DNA of 64,000 nt from Enterococcus plantarum (GCF_001730295.1 NZ_MIKA01000049.1:62001-126000); one strand, 5' to 3'; positions 11,974-21,556 are shown, counted from the first letter of the stretch. The notes: generated by a model from the sequence alone, not told the origin. A program made the numbers and translations.

Positions 11974-12712
11974 ATTATTAGGTAAAGTAATGTTGCTTAC
12001 AGACGCCCAAAGTAGTATTGGTATTGCAACTGCTAAATCCGCTGCAAAAGAAGGAGCAATTGTAGTTTGTACAGCTAGACGTTTAGACAAGATCTCAACC
12101 GTCATTTCAGAAATAACGCAATCGGGTGGCATCGCAACTGCTTTCAAACACGATGTTAGCTCTAGTGGCAGCTGGCAAAAAGTCATTTCTAATACAATAA
12201 ACAACTACGGAAAAATCGATATTTTAGTCAACAACGCTGGGGTTTCCTCCCCGAAAATGTTGTTAGATTTAACGAAGGAAGACTGGGAAAAAATTCAGGC
12301 TGTTGATATAAATAGTCTTGTTTTTGGTTTACAAGCAGTAATTCCACCTATGATAAAAAATGGTGGTGGCTCGATCATCACGATTTCTTCTCTGGAAGGA
12401 TTAGTAAATTTATCGGATAACAATCCTTACGCAGCAGCCAAAGATGTTATTCGCTCACTTTCACTTGATGCAGCATTTGCATATGCTAAAGATAATATTC
12501 GGGTAAATTCAATTTGTCCTGGAGTTATTTATACGCCTATGATTGAAACTACTTTTCCAGCCATCAGTCCAAATTATAAAAAGTCCGTTCCATTTCCTTA
12601 TATAGGAAAACCTGAAGATTTCGCAAATGGTGTTATTTACTTAGCCTGTGATGAAGCTAGTTTTGTAACTGGTGCTGAATTGGTGATAGACGGAGACCGT
12701 ATTACAATGTAA
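11966..12712 (+). CDS. SDR-family oxidoreductase with degenerate nucleotide motif
   Basis: Classical short-chain dehydrogenase/reductase of 248 residues. The catalytic elements are intact: NNAG (89-92), Ser141/142 in ITISSLEG, and Tyr155-Lys159 in NPYAAAKD. The C-terminal CPGVIYTPM and ELVIDGD motifs are also normal. The usual TGxxxGIG cofactor motif reads TDAQSSIG (12-19), losing two of the three glycines, so NAD(P) binding may be weakened or altered. The substrate cannot be read from the sequence. It stands alone between two strong terminators and is not obviously linked to the fructose genes. Confidence 0.85.
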   Translation: MNRLLGKVMLLTDAQSSIGIATAKSAAKEGAIVVCTARRLDKISTVISEITQSGGIATAFKHDVSSSGSWQKVISNTINNYGKIDILVNNAGVSSPKMLLDLTKEDWEKIQAVDINSLVFGLQAVIPPMIKNGGGSIITISSLEGLVNLSDNNPYAAAKDVIRSLSLDAAFAYAKDNIRVNSICPGVIYTPMIETTFPAISPNYKKSVPFPYIGKPEDFANGVIYLACDEASFVTGAELVIDGDRITM

Positions 12713-12790
12713 ATCACACCTCTATTTTGTAAATTAACAAAACCGAACAAATTCGTCTTTAGACTTTTCACATTATTTATTCAAATTTTA

Positions 12791-12831
12791 AGGGGCTGTC
12801 ATATAACTTTTTTCGTTATATGACAGCCCCT
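12791..12831. terminator. Bidirectional terminator
   Basis: A perfect 17-bp stem (12791-12807 paired with 12815-12831) with a 7-base loop. It lies between the SDR gene (plus) and the 12842-14173 gene (minus), which converge on it; A- and T-rich flanks suit termination in either direction. Confidence 0.9.
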
Positions 12832-12841
12832 ATTAAAAAAA

Positions 12842-14173
12842 CTACTCACTGATATCAATTGTCTGATTAAGTGTTTCTAAATAACTCGAATCCAAAAATA
12901 CAACACGCAAATGGTTCTTAGCCTTTTGCAAATCAAAACGTGTCGATGCTTCTTTTTTCTTTAAATTACTTATATTCACATCACATAATTTCTCCCACAG
13001 CTCTTCGAGTGGAACTTGCTGAATCGCTTCTTTTGGCAGATAAAAACGCAAGACCGAAACAAACTCATCATATTTTTTATCCAAAACATCGATTTCTAAA
13101 AATTGTCGTATATAAAATTCATACGCGGAAAGTCCATCATCAATTGCCATTTCAGGATTCAACACACGATAATTCATCATCTTGCGACTTTTCTCGTCGA
13201 TCCAAGGGAAATAGGCTTGCGCATTTAATATCCCTTTTGTACGGTTTACTCTATATTTTTGATGAAGCAGATCGTAACTTCTCGTTACAAAATACGTTGC
13301 ATTTTTCTTTTCAACTGGTTGATAGTAATTATTTTGGTATTGAACCGTCTGTGTAACCTCTTTAACAAAAGCATATTCAATGTATGGAGCACGTAAAACA
13401 CCCGTTCCATTATTCCAAGCCAATTGGTCATACCCTAGCTGATCTCTGAATAAACGTTGATACTTTAAATTAACGGGCATATTCCAGTTAAATGGATTTT
13501 TGAATAAAGTAACTTTGATGACTTGATTCACTATTTCCTCAACGGAATGAACTTGTTGCACTTCCAAAAAAATCGGTTTAGGAATAATTTGATAGTACAA
13601 ACTTGAATAATACATTTTCCAACATGAAGTTAAACACAAACCTTTGAAATAAATATCATAACCAGCAAGTTGATTACAATCAACAATGATAGATTTTTTA
13701 CTATCGTATCGTTTCGGTAGTTTAGCAATTTCACTATCTGTTTCGAATGTCCTTTTTTCGATATTTTCAACATTATTATATAAATAGTCATCCAATGACC
13801 TAATATACCCATAGAGGCCATTTTTAACCATACGAGTTTCACAATAATCTTCAATCATTTTTTGATTCTCGATAAAAATTGTGCCATCTAAAATCGTCCG
13901 TTCATGAAGCGCCAACTTAGAAATATGGAGTTGGAATTCTCCCCCTCGGCTGTTCACTTTGAGCCATAAATTTTCTTCTTCTGTAAGTTGCTGAATTTGA
14001 TAAATCAAGGCTTGTAGATCAAATTTTTGCGATTCTTCCTCACCAAAGCGATAACTTTCAGGATTTGTCACGATACGCAAAAAACTTAACCAATCAAAAA
14101 TATCTTGTTTCAATTCTTCTAAAGAAAAATCAGCCCGAGCGAATACCATATATATTTTCTCTGTTTTCTCCAT
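12842..14173 (-). CDS. Protein of unknown function
   Basis: A 443-residue soluble protein that I do not recognise. It has no signal peptide or membrane segments. It is rich in Tyr, Asn, Gln and charged residues and ends in a Lys-rich helix. No catalytic motif stands out. The frame is open to 14227, but the ATG at 14171-14173 (MEKTEKIYMVFAR) is preceded by GAGGTGGAG and is the better start. It lies just downstream of the ureide island on the same strand, but a strong terminator separates it from the last MFS gene, so functional linkage is uncertain. Confidence 0.75.
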   Translation of the reverse strand: MEKTEKIYMVFARADFSLEELKQDIFDWLSFLRIVTNPESYRFGEEESQKFDLQALIYQIQQLTEEENLWLKVNSRGGEFQLHISKLALHERTILDGTIFIENQKMIEDYCETRMVKNGLYGYIRSLDDYLYNNVENIEKRTFETDSEIAKLPKRYDSKKSIIVDCNQLAGYDIYFKGLCLTSCWKMYYSSLYYQIIPKPIFLEVQQVHSVEEIVNQVIKVTLFKNPFNWNMPVNLKYQRLFRDQLGYDQLAWNNGTGVLRAPYIEYAFVKEVTQTVQYQNNYYQPVEKKNATYFVTRSYDLLHQKYRVNRTKGILNAQAYFPWIDEKSRKMMNYRVLNPEMAIDDGLSAYEFYIRQFLEIDVLDKKYDEFVSVLRFYLPKEAIQQVPLEELWEKLCDVNISNLKKKEASTRFDLQKAKNHLRVVFLDSSYLETLNQTIDISE

Positions 14174-14268
14174 TTGCTCCACCTCATTCCTTTCATTAAG
14201 TATAACGAAAATAAAGTCAGACTTCATCTAATATACTTGAAGAATCGAAAAGTTGCCTCTAAATAGCA

Positions 14269-14323
14269 AAAAAACATCTTTTTCTTTCGTCTGGGGAAAC
14301 GATAGAAAGAAGATGTCTTTTTT
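14269..14323. terminator. Terminator downstream of MFS gene 1
   Basis: Long imperfect stem with outer arms ACATCTT / AAGATGT, extended by TTTCTTTCGT / ACGAAAGAAA-type pairing and flanked by A and T runs on both sides. It separates the ureide island from the 12842-14173 gene. Confidence 0.75.
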
Positions 14324-14332
14324 TATGTGTGA

Positions 14333-15571
14333 TCAATCGAGGATTTTTTTCTTCTCTCCCATAAAACAATTAATCAAATAAAATAAACTAGTGCCAATTC
14401 CTATAATGAGAATCGCTAAGTAAAATGCATAAATCTTTGATCCAGTGAGATCAGAAATTTTTCCTGTTAAAGATGGAACAATGACTGAAGCTGACATACC
14501 AAAAAAATTAAACACGCCGTACATTGTTGCAATGCTCCCTTTTGGTGCTGATTCTCCTAACCAAGAAATAATGATTGGCTCAACTGCTAACTTTCCAAAA
14601 AATCCGTATGCCATAATACCAACTACTAAAATCGTTTGATTTGTTGTCGTCACAGTGATCAACAGCACACTAGCCGCTACTATCTCAAGCAAGATAATCA
14701 ATTGGACTTTCTTTTTAGGTATACCATCTGCGATCCGGCTAAAAATAAGCGCACCAGGGATTGCTGTAAAAAATACTAATGAAGAAGCTAGACCGACAGA
14801 AGTACCAGAAAACCCTTTTTCCGTTTCTAAAAAGTTGGGTAGCCACGTATCAATCAAATAGTAAGTATACAACGTTGAAAAATACAATATATACGCTGAA
14901 ATCATACGCAGTTTAAAAAGCTCTTTGAGTGATGTTTGTTTTTTCACGTCTGCTTTTGTATTGTTTATAGTTTTTGGTTTTTCTATTCGAATAAAATAGA
15001 AAAACATAACCGTAGCTAACAGAATCAACATAACGGTTACAAAAATCAACGCTTGCCAAGGCAAGACACCCGTTCCAACTAGATAACTAGATGAAACCAG
15101 ACCTAGACCGCTCCCTATCGCTGTTCCACTATTGACGATTGCTGTCGATAAGCTTCTTTTCGATACCGGTACATATTCAGAAGTTAATGAATACGCTACA
15201 CCATAATAGGTACCACAACCTAATCCACCAAAAACACTTCCAATAAAGACCAGACCAATATTTTGTGCTACCCCAACAACCAATGCACCTAGACCAAATA
15301 ATAAAAAACCAGGAATCAGAATTTGTTTTTTTCCTACTCTATCTACTAATATTCCTGAAGGTATTTGCATACAAACATAGCCTAAAAAATAGAAACTTGA
15401 AATATGACCAAGCTGAGCATCCGTCGCACCACCAAAATATTCACTAATAATCGGATAAATAGGCGTCAAAACTGTTCGATAAATCCAAATAACAATCCAA
15501 CCAATCGTTAATATATAAATAATCTGTTTCCAATATGGCATTTGTCTGTTCAGTTTTTTTTGTCCCTCCAT
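14333..15571 (-). CDS. MFS transporter in the ureide island (paralogue 1)
   Basis: Twelve-helix major facilitator of 412 residues with the MFS loop motif GILVDRVGKKQILIPG (about 75-90) and the second-half equivalent SRIADGIPKKK. It is clearly paralogous to the 18853-20136 gene: both share GWVTIWVYRS/GWIVIWIYRT, YFxGYVxMQIP, GLGCGxxYGxAYSLTS, STAIVNSGxAxGSGLGL and LAVEPIIISWLGE. It is the last gene of the island's left transcription unit. By context it could import a ureide or export an end product such as oxamate; the substrate is unknown. Ribosome site AAGGAG. Confidence 0.85.
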   Translation of the reverse strand: MEGQKKLNRQMPYWKQIIYILTIGWIVIWIYRTVLTPIYPIISEYFGGATDAQLGHISSFYFLGYVCMQIPSGILVDRVGKKQILIPGFLLFGLGALVVGVAQNIGLVFIGSVFGGLGCGTYYGVAYSLTSEYVPVSKRSLSTAIVNSGTAIGSGLGLVSSSYLVGTGVLPWQALIFVTVMLILLATVMFFYFIRIEKPKTINNTKADVKKQTSLKELFKLRMISAYILYFSTLYTYYLIDTWLPNFLETEKGFSGTSVGLASSLVFFTAIPGALIFSRIADGIPKKKVQLIILLEIVAASVLLITVTTTNQTILVVGIMAYGFFGKLAVEPIIISWLGESAPKGSIATMYGVFNFFGMSASVIVPSLTGKISDLTGSKIYAFYLAILIIGIGTSLFYLINCFMGEKKKILD

Positions 15572-15628
15572 AGTTCACTCTCCTTGATTAAACTAAGCCA
15601 CTATACGAGTCCTCATCACAAATAAGAA

Positions 15629-15667
15629 AGATCAGACATTAAAAACAACTATTTTCATGTCTGATCT
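15629..15667 (-). terminator. Terminator or attenuator after allB
   Basis: 11-bp stem AGATCAGACAT / ATGTCTGATCT followed, on the minus strand, by a T-rich stretch. It lies between allB and MFS gene 1, so expression of the latter may need read-through or its own promoter. Confidence 0.65.
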
Positions 15668-15689
15668 CACTTTCATTCTATTCACTTGT

Positions 15690-17057
15690 TTATTTCTTGA
15701 TAAAGTCCCCAACAAACTCATTCGAAACGCCAGTATCTTTCGAATAGATAACATGACCTCTTAAAACCGTTTGTACAACTTGCGCTCCAATTTCACGCCC
15801 GATATAAGGACTGATTTTATTGCGGTACTCCAAATCTTCTGCTTTTAATGTATAAGGAGCATTCGGTTTGATCAAGACAAAGTCAGCATCTTTGCCAATA
15901 CTGATTCGTCCTTTTTGATCCAAATTATAACGATCAGCAGGATTTGTAGCAATAATATCTGCAAATTGTGTTAACGACATACCTCTTTTTTGAACCCCTT
16001 CATCAAAAAGAACATCAACATTATTTTGAACTCCAGAGATTCCACCCCATGCTTCAAAAGCATTTTCTTTGTCTTTTAAATCAGGTGTACATGGAGAATG
16101 GTCAGAAGTCACAAAATCGATTTCCCCTGATAGTACTTTTTTCCACATGCCATTTTGATTTTCCTTATCACGAATTGGCGGTGAACATTTTACCACAGGG
16201 CCAATTGCATCTAATTCATCTGTATCAAAGTAAAGATAATGAGTACACGTTTCACACGTCACATCAACACCAGCTGCTCTTGCCTTCGTTACTTCTTCCA
16301 CACCTTCCGGACAAGCAATATGGCAAATATGGATGCGACAGCCAGTCTCTTTAGCTAATACTATTGCTCTGCGAATAGGTTCCACTTCAGTGAAAACTGG
16401 ACGACTTGCAACATAAGCTTTTAAAGTTGTTTCTCCATTTTTATAAGCAAGTTCACCTAATTTATCTGTAATTGCAGCATTTTCCGCATGAATTGCTAGA
16501 ACCTTACCTGTTTTAGCAACTTGTTTCATCCCCTCATATAGAGAATAGTCATCGACATTCATGAAATCACCATCAATGCTACGATCTCCACAAGTCGCCA
16601 TAAAACATTTATACGCCGCAACTCCGCCATCATTTAATTCTTGAATACCACCTTTAAGATTAAATGGTACTAGACCACCAAATGAGCCCACGTCTGATTT
16701 CAATTTGCCTTTTCCAGCAGTATATTTTATTTCTAATGATTCACCATCCACTGTTGCTGGAACTTGGTTCAAAGGCATCTCCATAAATGATGTCACTCCG
16801 CCTTTAGCACATGAGGCTGTTCCCGTGATATACCCTTCCCATTGATCGCGATAACCACCGCCAGGATCTGTAATATGCACATGCGCATCCACCATACCTG
16901 GACTAACAACTAGACCTGTTGCATCAATGACTTTATCCGCCTCACCAAGATCATTCCCGATAGCTGCAATCAATCCATCTTTTACGGCAACATCTGTCTT
17001 AACTTCTCCCGACTCCAGAATAACTAAACCATTTTTGATCAATAAATCATATCCCAT
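15690..17057 (-). CDS. allB: Allantoinase
   Basis: Hydrolyses allantoin to allantoate, the first step of ureide breakdown. Cyclic amidohydrolase superfamily, 455 residues. Binuclear metal site visible: HxH in DAHVHITDPG (about 58-67), the carboxylated-Lys region AAYKCFMATCGDRS, His in LAIHAENA, His in IHICHIACPEG, and Asp in DFVTSDHSPC. Ribosome site AGGAGG. It is downstream of the allantoin permease; the gap carries a degraded hairpin element. Confidence 0.95.
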   Translation of the reverse strand: MGYDLLIKNGLVILESGEVKTDVAVKDGLIAAIGNDLGEADKVIDATGLVVSPGMVDAHVHITDPGGGYRDQWEGYITGTASCAKGGVTSFMEMPLNQVPATVDGESLEIKYTAGKGKLKSDVGSFGGLVPFNLKGGIQELNDGGVAAYKCFMATCGDRSIDGDFMNVDDYSLYEGMKQVAKTGKVLAIHAENAAITDKLGELAYKNGETTLKAYVASRPVFTEVEPIRRAIVLAKETGCRIHICHIACPEGVEEVTKARAAGVDVTCETCTHYLYFDTDELDAIGPVVKCSPPIRDKENQNGMWKKVLSGEIDFVTSDHSPCTPDLKDKENAFEAWGGISGVQNNVDVLFDEGVQKRGMSLTQFADIIATNPADRYNLDQKGRISIGKDADFVLIKPNAPYTLKAEDLEYRNKISPYIGREIGAQVVQTVLRGHVIYSKDTGVSNEFVGDFIKK

Positions 17058-17077
17058 TTGCTTTCCTCCTAAATTTT

Positions 17078-17190
17078 AAAGCCAAAAGAACCTAACTATC
17101 CTTTACAAGAAAACAGAAAAATATCTAAGGAGTTGCTTTTCTCATTTTATTTTTCGCTTTCCCAAAGGCAAGCTCTTTAAGCTACGTAAT
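17078..17190 (-). repeat. Intergenic hairpin element A, degraded copy (allP-allB gap)
   Basis: Shares with the other copies the order AGAAAACAG - AAAAATAT - GGAGTTGCTTTTCTC - TTATTTTTCGCTTT - AAGCTctttaAGCT. The outer arms no longer pair well. It is oriented like the other copies. Confidence 0.5.
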
Positions 17191-17231
17191 ATAAAGTAAC
17201 GACCTTCTATTTTACAAAAACTTGTTCTACT

Positions 17232-18692
17232 TTAGTTTTTATCAAATACTTTTCTTAATCCTAAATATAAACCAAAAGCAGATACAAAACCAGAAATCCA
17301 CGAAATATCAGAAATCACTTTTAGAGCAGGAATAAAATTACCACTTAAACAAATAACTAGTGCCACAATCGTAGCAATATAAGCTGGCTTATTCAGACCT
17401 TTGTAAATATTATGACTATTATCAGCTTTTGGATCCATATACAATTGATTCAAGTCAATTTTTTGTTTCTGAACAAAATAGTAATTAGCAATCATCGTTC
17501 CAGCTACTGGACCTAATACGGCACCAATCGTATTCAAGAAAATAAAAATACTATCTGCATTTTCCATTAGTTTCCAAGGCATGATCAGAAAACTTATTAC
17601 ACTGGCAATTAAGACACCTTTTTTATAATCGATTTTCTTAGGAAATAATGCACATAACTGATAAGCAGCAGGAATGATATTCCCTGTTGCATTAGTAGAA
17701 ACCGTTGTTAATAAGAAGACAAGCATTGCAACAATAATTGCAAATGAATTATCCCATCGATCAACGATATTCAAAATATTCCATTCTTGAATTCCATAAC
17801 GAATAGAACCCCCAATCAAAATCACAACACTTGAAAAAGCAAATATGCCATAACCGACTAGGAAACTAGCTGTTTGGCCAATCGTTTGATCTTTGGTAGA
17901 TTTTGCATTTTGGGTAAAATCTGACACACTCGCACCAGGCGCTGCCCAGACTGCTAAAACTGAATTTATAATCATAAAATAAACAAAAACAGGCGAAATA
18001 CTATGTGATGCTCCCGCAACATCATAAGATAAAATCGGTCCTAAACCACCTGCTGCTCCAATTGCCCAAATTGCCATACCACCGAACACAATATAAATTA
18101 GAGGACTTAAAATTGCTGTAAACTTATTCAGAATCTTTCCTCCACCGAAGCCAATCAACATATTCACTGCCCAAAAGATCGTGAAAGAAATTAACCCTGG
18201 AATAGAAATTCCCAAGATCATCGTATTTCCGCCAAGCGTTAAAAATCCTGGCCAAACCTTACCAATCAAAATCAGCAACGCTAACGAACCCGTATAATTC
18301 TGTAACCCAAACCAAGCGATCGCAGCTACGCACCCTCTAAGAAATCCTGGTAACTTTGCTCCAATATCTCCGTAAGTTGAGCGTAAATGAATGGCAAAAG
18401 GAATGCCATATTTTGATCCAGCACGACCGTTAAAGGTCATAAAAAAAGCAACAGCCAAAGCACTTATCACCAAAGCCAACATAATATTGATTGGTGAAAG
18501 TCCTAGAAATAAAAATCCTCCGACCGCTGTGTAGTTGGGGATATTATGAACTGAACCCATCCATAGCGTGAAATAGTTCAACTTTCCCATCATTCTTTTT
18601 GATAACGGTTTTGGAAGCAGATCTTCATTATAGCCCCGTTCTTGAAAACGTTGAAGTTCTTCTTCGGTAATTTGATAATCCTGGTTTTCCAT
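17232..18692 (-). CDS. Allantoin permease (NCS1 family)
   Basis: Imports allantoin across the cytoplasmic membrane. NCS1 family (nucleobase-cation symporter 1), 486 residues with about 12 hydrophobic segments. The N-terminal region LPKPLSKRMMGKLNYFTLWMG, the substrate-site region NAKSTKD after APGASVSDFTQ, and GAVLGPVAGTMIANYYF fit the PucI/AllP group. The frame is open to 18743, but the ATG at 18690-18692 follows AGAAGGAGG and is the real start. It lies directly upstream of allantoinase, which supports allantoin over other purine-type substrates. Confidence 0.9.
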   Translation of the reverse strand: MENQDYQITEEELQRFQERGYNEDLLPKPLSKRMMGKLNYFTLWMGSVHNIPNYTAVGGFLFLGLSPINIMLALVISALAVAFFMTFNGRAGSKYGIPFAIHLRSTYGDIGAKLPGFLRGCVAAIAWFGLQNYTGSLALLILIGKVWPGFLTLGGNTMILGISIPGLISFTIFWAVNMLIGFGGGKILNKFTAILSPLIYIVFGGMAIWAIGAAGGLGPILSYDVAGASHSISPVFVYFMIINSVLAVWAAPGASVSDFTQNAKSTKDQTIGQTASFLVGYGIFAFSSVVILIGGSIRYGIQEWNILNIVDRWDNSFAIIVAMLVFLLTTVSTNATGNIIPAAYQLCALFPKKIDYKKGVLIASVISFLIMPWKLMENADSIFIFLNTIGAVLGPVAGTMIANYYFVQKQKIDLNQLYMDPKADNSHNIYKGLNKPAYIATIVALVICLSGNFIPALKVISDISWISGFVSAFGLYLGLRKVFDKN

Positions 18693-18852
18693 CGTTTCGC
18701 CTCCTTCTAAGCGCTTCCATACACTATAGTTAAAACAGCACACTCTTTACCTATATCCCTTTAAAAAAATAAGATGCGCTTAGTTTCTATCCACTATATT
18801 TAGTTTCAGAAGCTAAACACATCCATTATTTATTTCTTAAGATTAAAAATGC

Positions 18853-20136
18853 TTACTCAGCAGTTGCTTTCTTTTTGTTCAAGTTTGCTAATAAGAATAA
18901 TGCCGTTCCAACTACTAATAAAATAACTGAAATGTAAAAGCCCATCTCTTTCGAACCAGTCGCATCAGATATAGAACCAGTCAATGTTGGTGCAATAACT
19001 GAAGACATCATTCCGAAAAAGTTAAATACACCAAGGGTTGTACCAATACCAACTTTAGGTGCATTTTCCCCAAGCCATGAAATAATGATTGGTTCTACAG
19101 CAAGTTTCCCTAGGAATCCGTATAAAATCAAACCAATTAATAACAGCGTTGAGCTTGTTGCTTGTACAGTTAATAATAACATAGCTGCTGCTAAAAATTC
19201 TAGTATAACAATAAATTGTACTTTTTTGTGCATAAATTTATCTGCTAAACGACTAAAGAAAAGCGCACCTGGAATTGATGCGAAGGCTACAAGAGAAGCA
19301 GAAAATCCAATTGCTGCTCCTTCAAACCCACGTTCTGTTCCTAAGAAGTTTGGTAACCAAGTAACCGTCATATAATACGCATAACAAGTAGCAAAGTATA
19401 AAATGTAGGCAAATAGCATTTTTGGTGAAAATAATTTTTTGATTGAAACATGTTCTTTTTCAACAACAGGAGCTTCTGGTGCAGCAGCCGCTGCTTCAGC
19501 TGCCTCTGCCGCTTCAGATTGTGCTAAAAATTCAGCATCTTCTTTATTATTACGAATAATTGCAACAAATGCCACTAACATCACAGCAATCAATGCTACA
19601 GAAATATACATCATTGTTTGCCATGGGAATTTTAATTGAACAACTAAAAAACTAGATAAAATCAAACCTAAACCAGAACCAACAGCTGATCCGCTGTTTA
19701 CAATTGCAGTAGAAAAACTTCTTTTTTCACGTGGAATATTTTGAGAAGTTAATGAATAAGCTGATCCATAGAAAGAGCCACACCCTAAACCTGCAAAAAC
19801 ACTACCAACGTATATCATTTGAATATTCGTTGCTTGAGAAATCAATAGAGCTGCTAATCCAAAAACAATAAAGCCTGGAATCAGTACTTTTTTCTTCCCA
19901 ATTTTATCTACTAAGAAACCTGCTGGGATTTGCATTGCTACATATCCAAAAAAGTAACATGTAGAAATAAAACCTAATGCTGTATCCGTAATATTGCCGC
20001 CAAGTGATTCATTAATCTGTGGATACGCCGGTGATAAAGCTGAACGATATACCCAGATTGTTACCCAGCCAGCACATAACAAAATAACGATTTTTTTCCA
20101 ATAATCCATTCCTGAACCCTTACTTTTTACATCCAT
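18853..20136 (-). CDS. MFS transporter in the ureide island (paralogue 2)
   Basis: Major facilitator of 427 residues and 12 helices, paralogous to the gene at 14333-15571. It differs by an alanine/glutamate-rich central cytoplasmic loop (AEAAEAAAAAPEAPVVEKE, about 208-226). Motif A is present (GFLVDKIGKKKVLIPG). The ATG at 20134-20136 follows GGAGGAAATGAC; the longer open frame to 20193 lacks a ribosome site. The 211-bp region upstream carries a putative cre site and a 9-bp inverted repeat, so the gene probably has its own regulated promoter. The substrate is unknown: a ureide, ureidoglycolate or oxamate is possible by context. Confidence 0.85.
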   Translation of the reverse strand: MDVKSKGSGMDYWKKIVILLCAGWVTIWVYRSALSPAYPQINESLGGNITDTALGFISTCYFFGYVAMQIPAGFLVDKIGKKKVLIPGFIVFGLAALLISQATNIQMIYVGSVFAGLGCGSFYGSAYSLTSQNIPREKRSFSTAIVNSGSAVGSGLGLILSSFLVVQLKFPWQTMMYISVALIAVMLVAFVAIIRNNKEDAEFLAQSEAAEAAEAAAAAPEAPVVEKEHVSIKKLFSPKMLFAYILYFATCYAYYMTVTWLPNFLGTERGFEGAAIGFSASLVAFASIPGALFFSRLADKFMHKKVQFIVILEFLAAAMLLLTVQATSSTLLLIGLILYGFLGKLAVEPIIISWLGENAPKVGIGTTLGVFNFFGMMSSVIAPTLTGSISDATGSKEMGFYISVILLVVGTALFLLANLNKKKATAE

Positions 20137-20238
20137 GTCATTTCCTCCATATGTTATTTTTTTGTATGCTTGACGCCAAAAAAGTTTGTGCAATTTCGGA
20201 ATTAAACATCAAAAAAATAACTTCTTATTCGTTTTAAT

Positions 20239-20252
20239 TGTAAGCGGTAGCA
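20239..20252. promoter_or_regulatory. Putative CcpA cre site
   Basis: TGTAAGCGGTAGCA matches the catabolite-responsive consensus TGWNANCGNTNNCA. It lies about 105 bp upstream of the MFS/allP/allB transcription unit. Near-identical sites precede allC (33239) and the SBP operon (58874). Confidence 0.6.
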
Positions 20253-20275
20253 AACTTTCACGCATCATTATTTTT

Positions 20276-20299
20276 CACAAACTTGTTAAAAAGTTTGTG
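20276..20299. promoter_or_regulatory. Inverted repeat CACAAACTT/AAGTTTGTG, candidate operator
   Basis: Perfect 9-bp arms (20276-20284 and 20291-20299) with a 6-bp spacer, in the control region of MFS gene 2. The half-site GCACAAA/TTTGTGC recurs nearby (20178-20184, 20294-20300) and before pucR and allC, suggesting a regulator specific to this island, perhaps the PucR-type protein. Confidence 0.45.
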
Positions 20300-20347
20300 C
20301 AAAACGAACAATCACTTGTTCTTTCACACAAACAATTTTAATTTTTT

Positions 20348-21556
20348 TTATTTTTTATAAATCGCTAATGCTGCTTTTACAGCCTCGCCTTTATTGATAT
20401 CTGCACCATAGTAATTAAGGGCGCCTTCTAAGGCAGATAATACATGGAGAACATTAGATTTTCTACTGCTGTAGCCCATATTCCCGATACGCCACACTTT
20501 CCCTTGAAGTGCACCAAATGATGACGCAATTTCCACACCAAACTCGTCTAACATAAGAGCACGAACTTCTTCACCATCAATTCCTTTAGGAATCATGATT
20601 GGTGTAACAGTTGGCATCTTAGTCGTCAAATCACCGTAAAACTCTAAGCCCATCGCTTTTATCCCCGCAACAATTGCTTGATCATTTTGAGCATGTCGTG
20701 CATAAACATTATCCATTCCTTCTTTGATCATCATTCTAAGGCCTTCATGAAGTCCATAGACCATGCTTGTCGCTTCTGTGTGATGGTTGATTCGCTCTTC
20801 ACTCCAATAACGCTGCAACTGGCTTAAATCAAGATAATTGCTACTGATATGGTTTTCATTACGAACATCCTTACTTAACCCTAATTCTTTTTGATAACGA
20901 CTAGTAAGTACTTTTTCTACTCGATCATTGTAAGTAATCAAAGATAAACCTGAAGGGACACTCACACATTTTTGTGTTCCTGCAATTGCAATATCGACTC
21001 CCCACGCATCTACTTCTATAGGAACCCCACCGTATGTTGCAACCATATCTACAACAAAGAAAATATCATTTGTTTGGCAGTGTTGTCCGATTTTTTCCAT
21101 TGACTGCATTTGTCCGTTAGCTGTTTCACCATGAACCATAGCCACTATTTTTGGTTGAACCTTTTTGATTTCTTCAATTATTGTTTCTTGCTCAAATGGT
21201 GCATCCCATTCTTTTTCAAGGTAATGAATCTCTGCTTTCGCACGTTCACAGATTTCTCCTAAAAGATAAGCAAACCGACCGTATACTGGAATCAAAACTT
21301 TGTCTCCTGGTTCGATCAATCCAATCAATGCCGCTTCGAGGCCAGAACGAGATGTTCCATCTACCGCAAATGCTTGCTCATTTTTTGTACCGAAAGGAAT
21401 TTTGATCATTTCTTTGACTTCGTTCATAATTTGTAAGAAAGCTGGATCAAATTGACCCAAAATAGAAGCAGACATTGCTCTCAAAGCCACTGGATGTGCC
21501 TCAACTGGCCCTGGCGTCATGATTGTTCTGCTTGGCACTGATATTTCTGAAAACAT
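20348..21556 (-). CDS. pucG: (S)-ureidoglycine-glyoxylate aminotransferase
   Basis: Class V PLP-dependent aminotransferase, 402 residues. PucG transfers the amino group of ureidoglycine to glyoxylate, giving oxalurate and glycine. Visible features: N-terminal MTPGPVEAHPVALRAM, DGTSRSGLEAAL phosphate-binding loop, PLP-binding Asp in FFVVDMVATYGG, and the Schiff-base Lys in AGTQKCVSVPSGL (about 200). An alanine-glyoxylate aminotransferase activity is the main alternative, but the ureide context favours PucG. It diverges from pucR across a 392-bp control region. Confidence 0.85.
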   Translation of the reverse strand: MFSEISVPSRTIMTPGPVEAHPVALRAMSASILGQFDPAFLQIMNEVKEMIKIPFGTKNEQAFAVDGTSRSGLEAALIGLIEPGDKVLIPVYGRFAYLLGEICERAKAEIHYLEKEWDAPFEQETIIEEIKKVQPKIVAMVHGETANGQMQSMEKIGQHCQTNDIFFVVDMVATYGGVPIEVDAWGVDIAIAGTQKCVSVPSGLSLITYNDRVEKVLTSRYQKELGLSKDVRNENHISSNYLDLSQLQRYWSEERINHHTEATSMVYGLHEGLRMMIKEGMDNVYARHAQNDQAIVAGIKAMGLEFYGDLTTKMPTVTPIMIPKGIDGEEVRALMLDEFGVEIASSFGALQGKVWRIGNMGYSSRKSNVLHVLSALEGALNYYGADINKGEAVKAALAIYKK

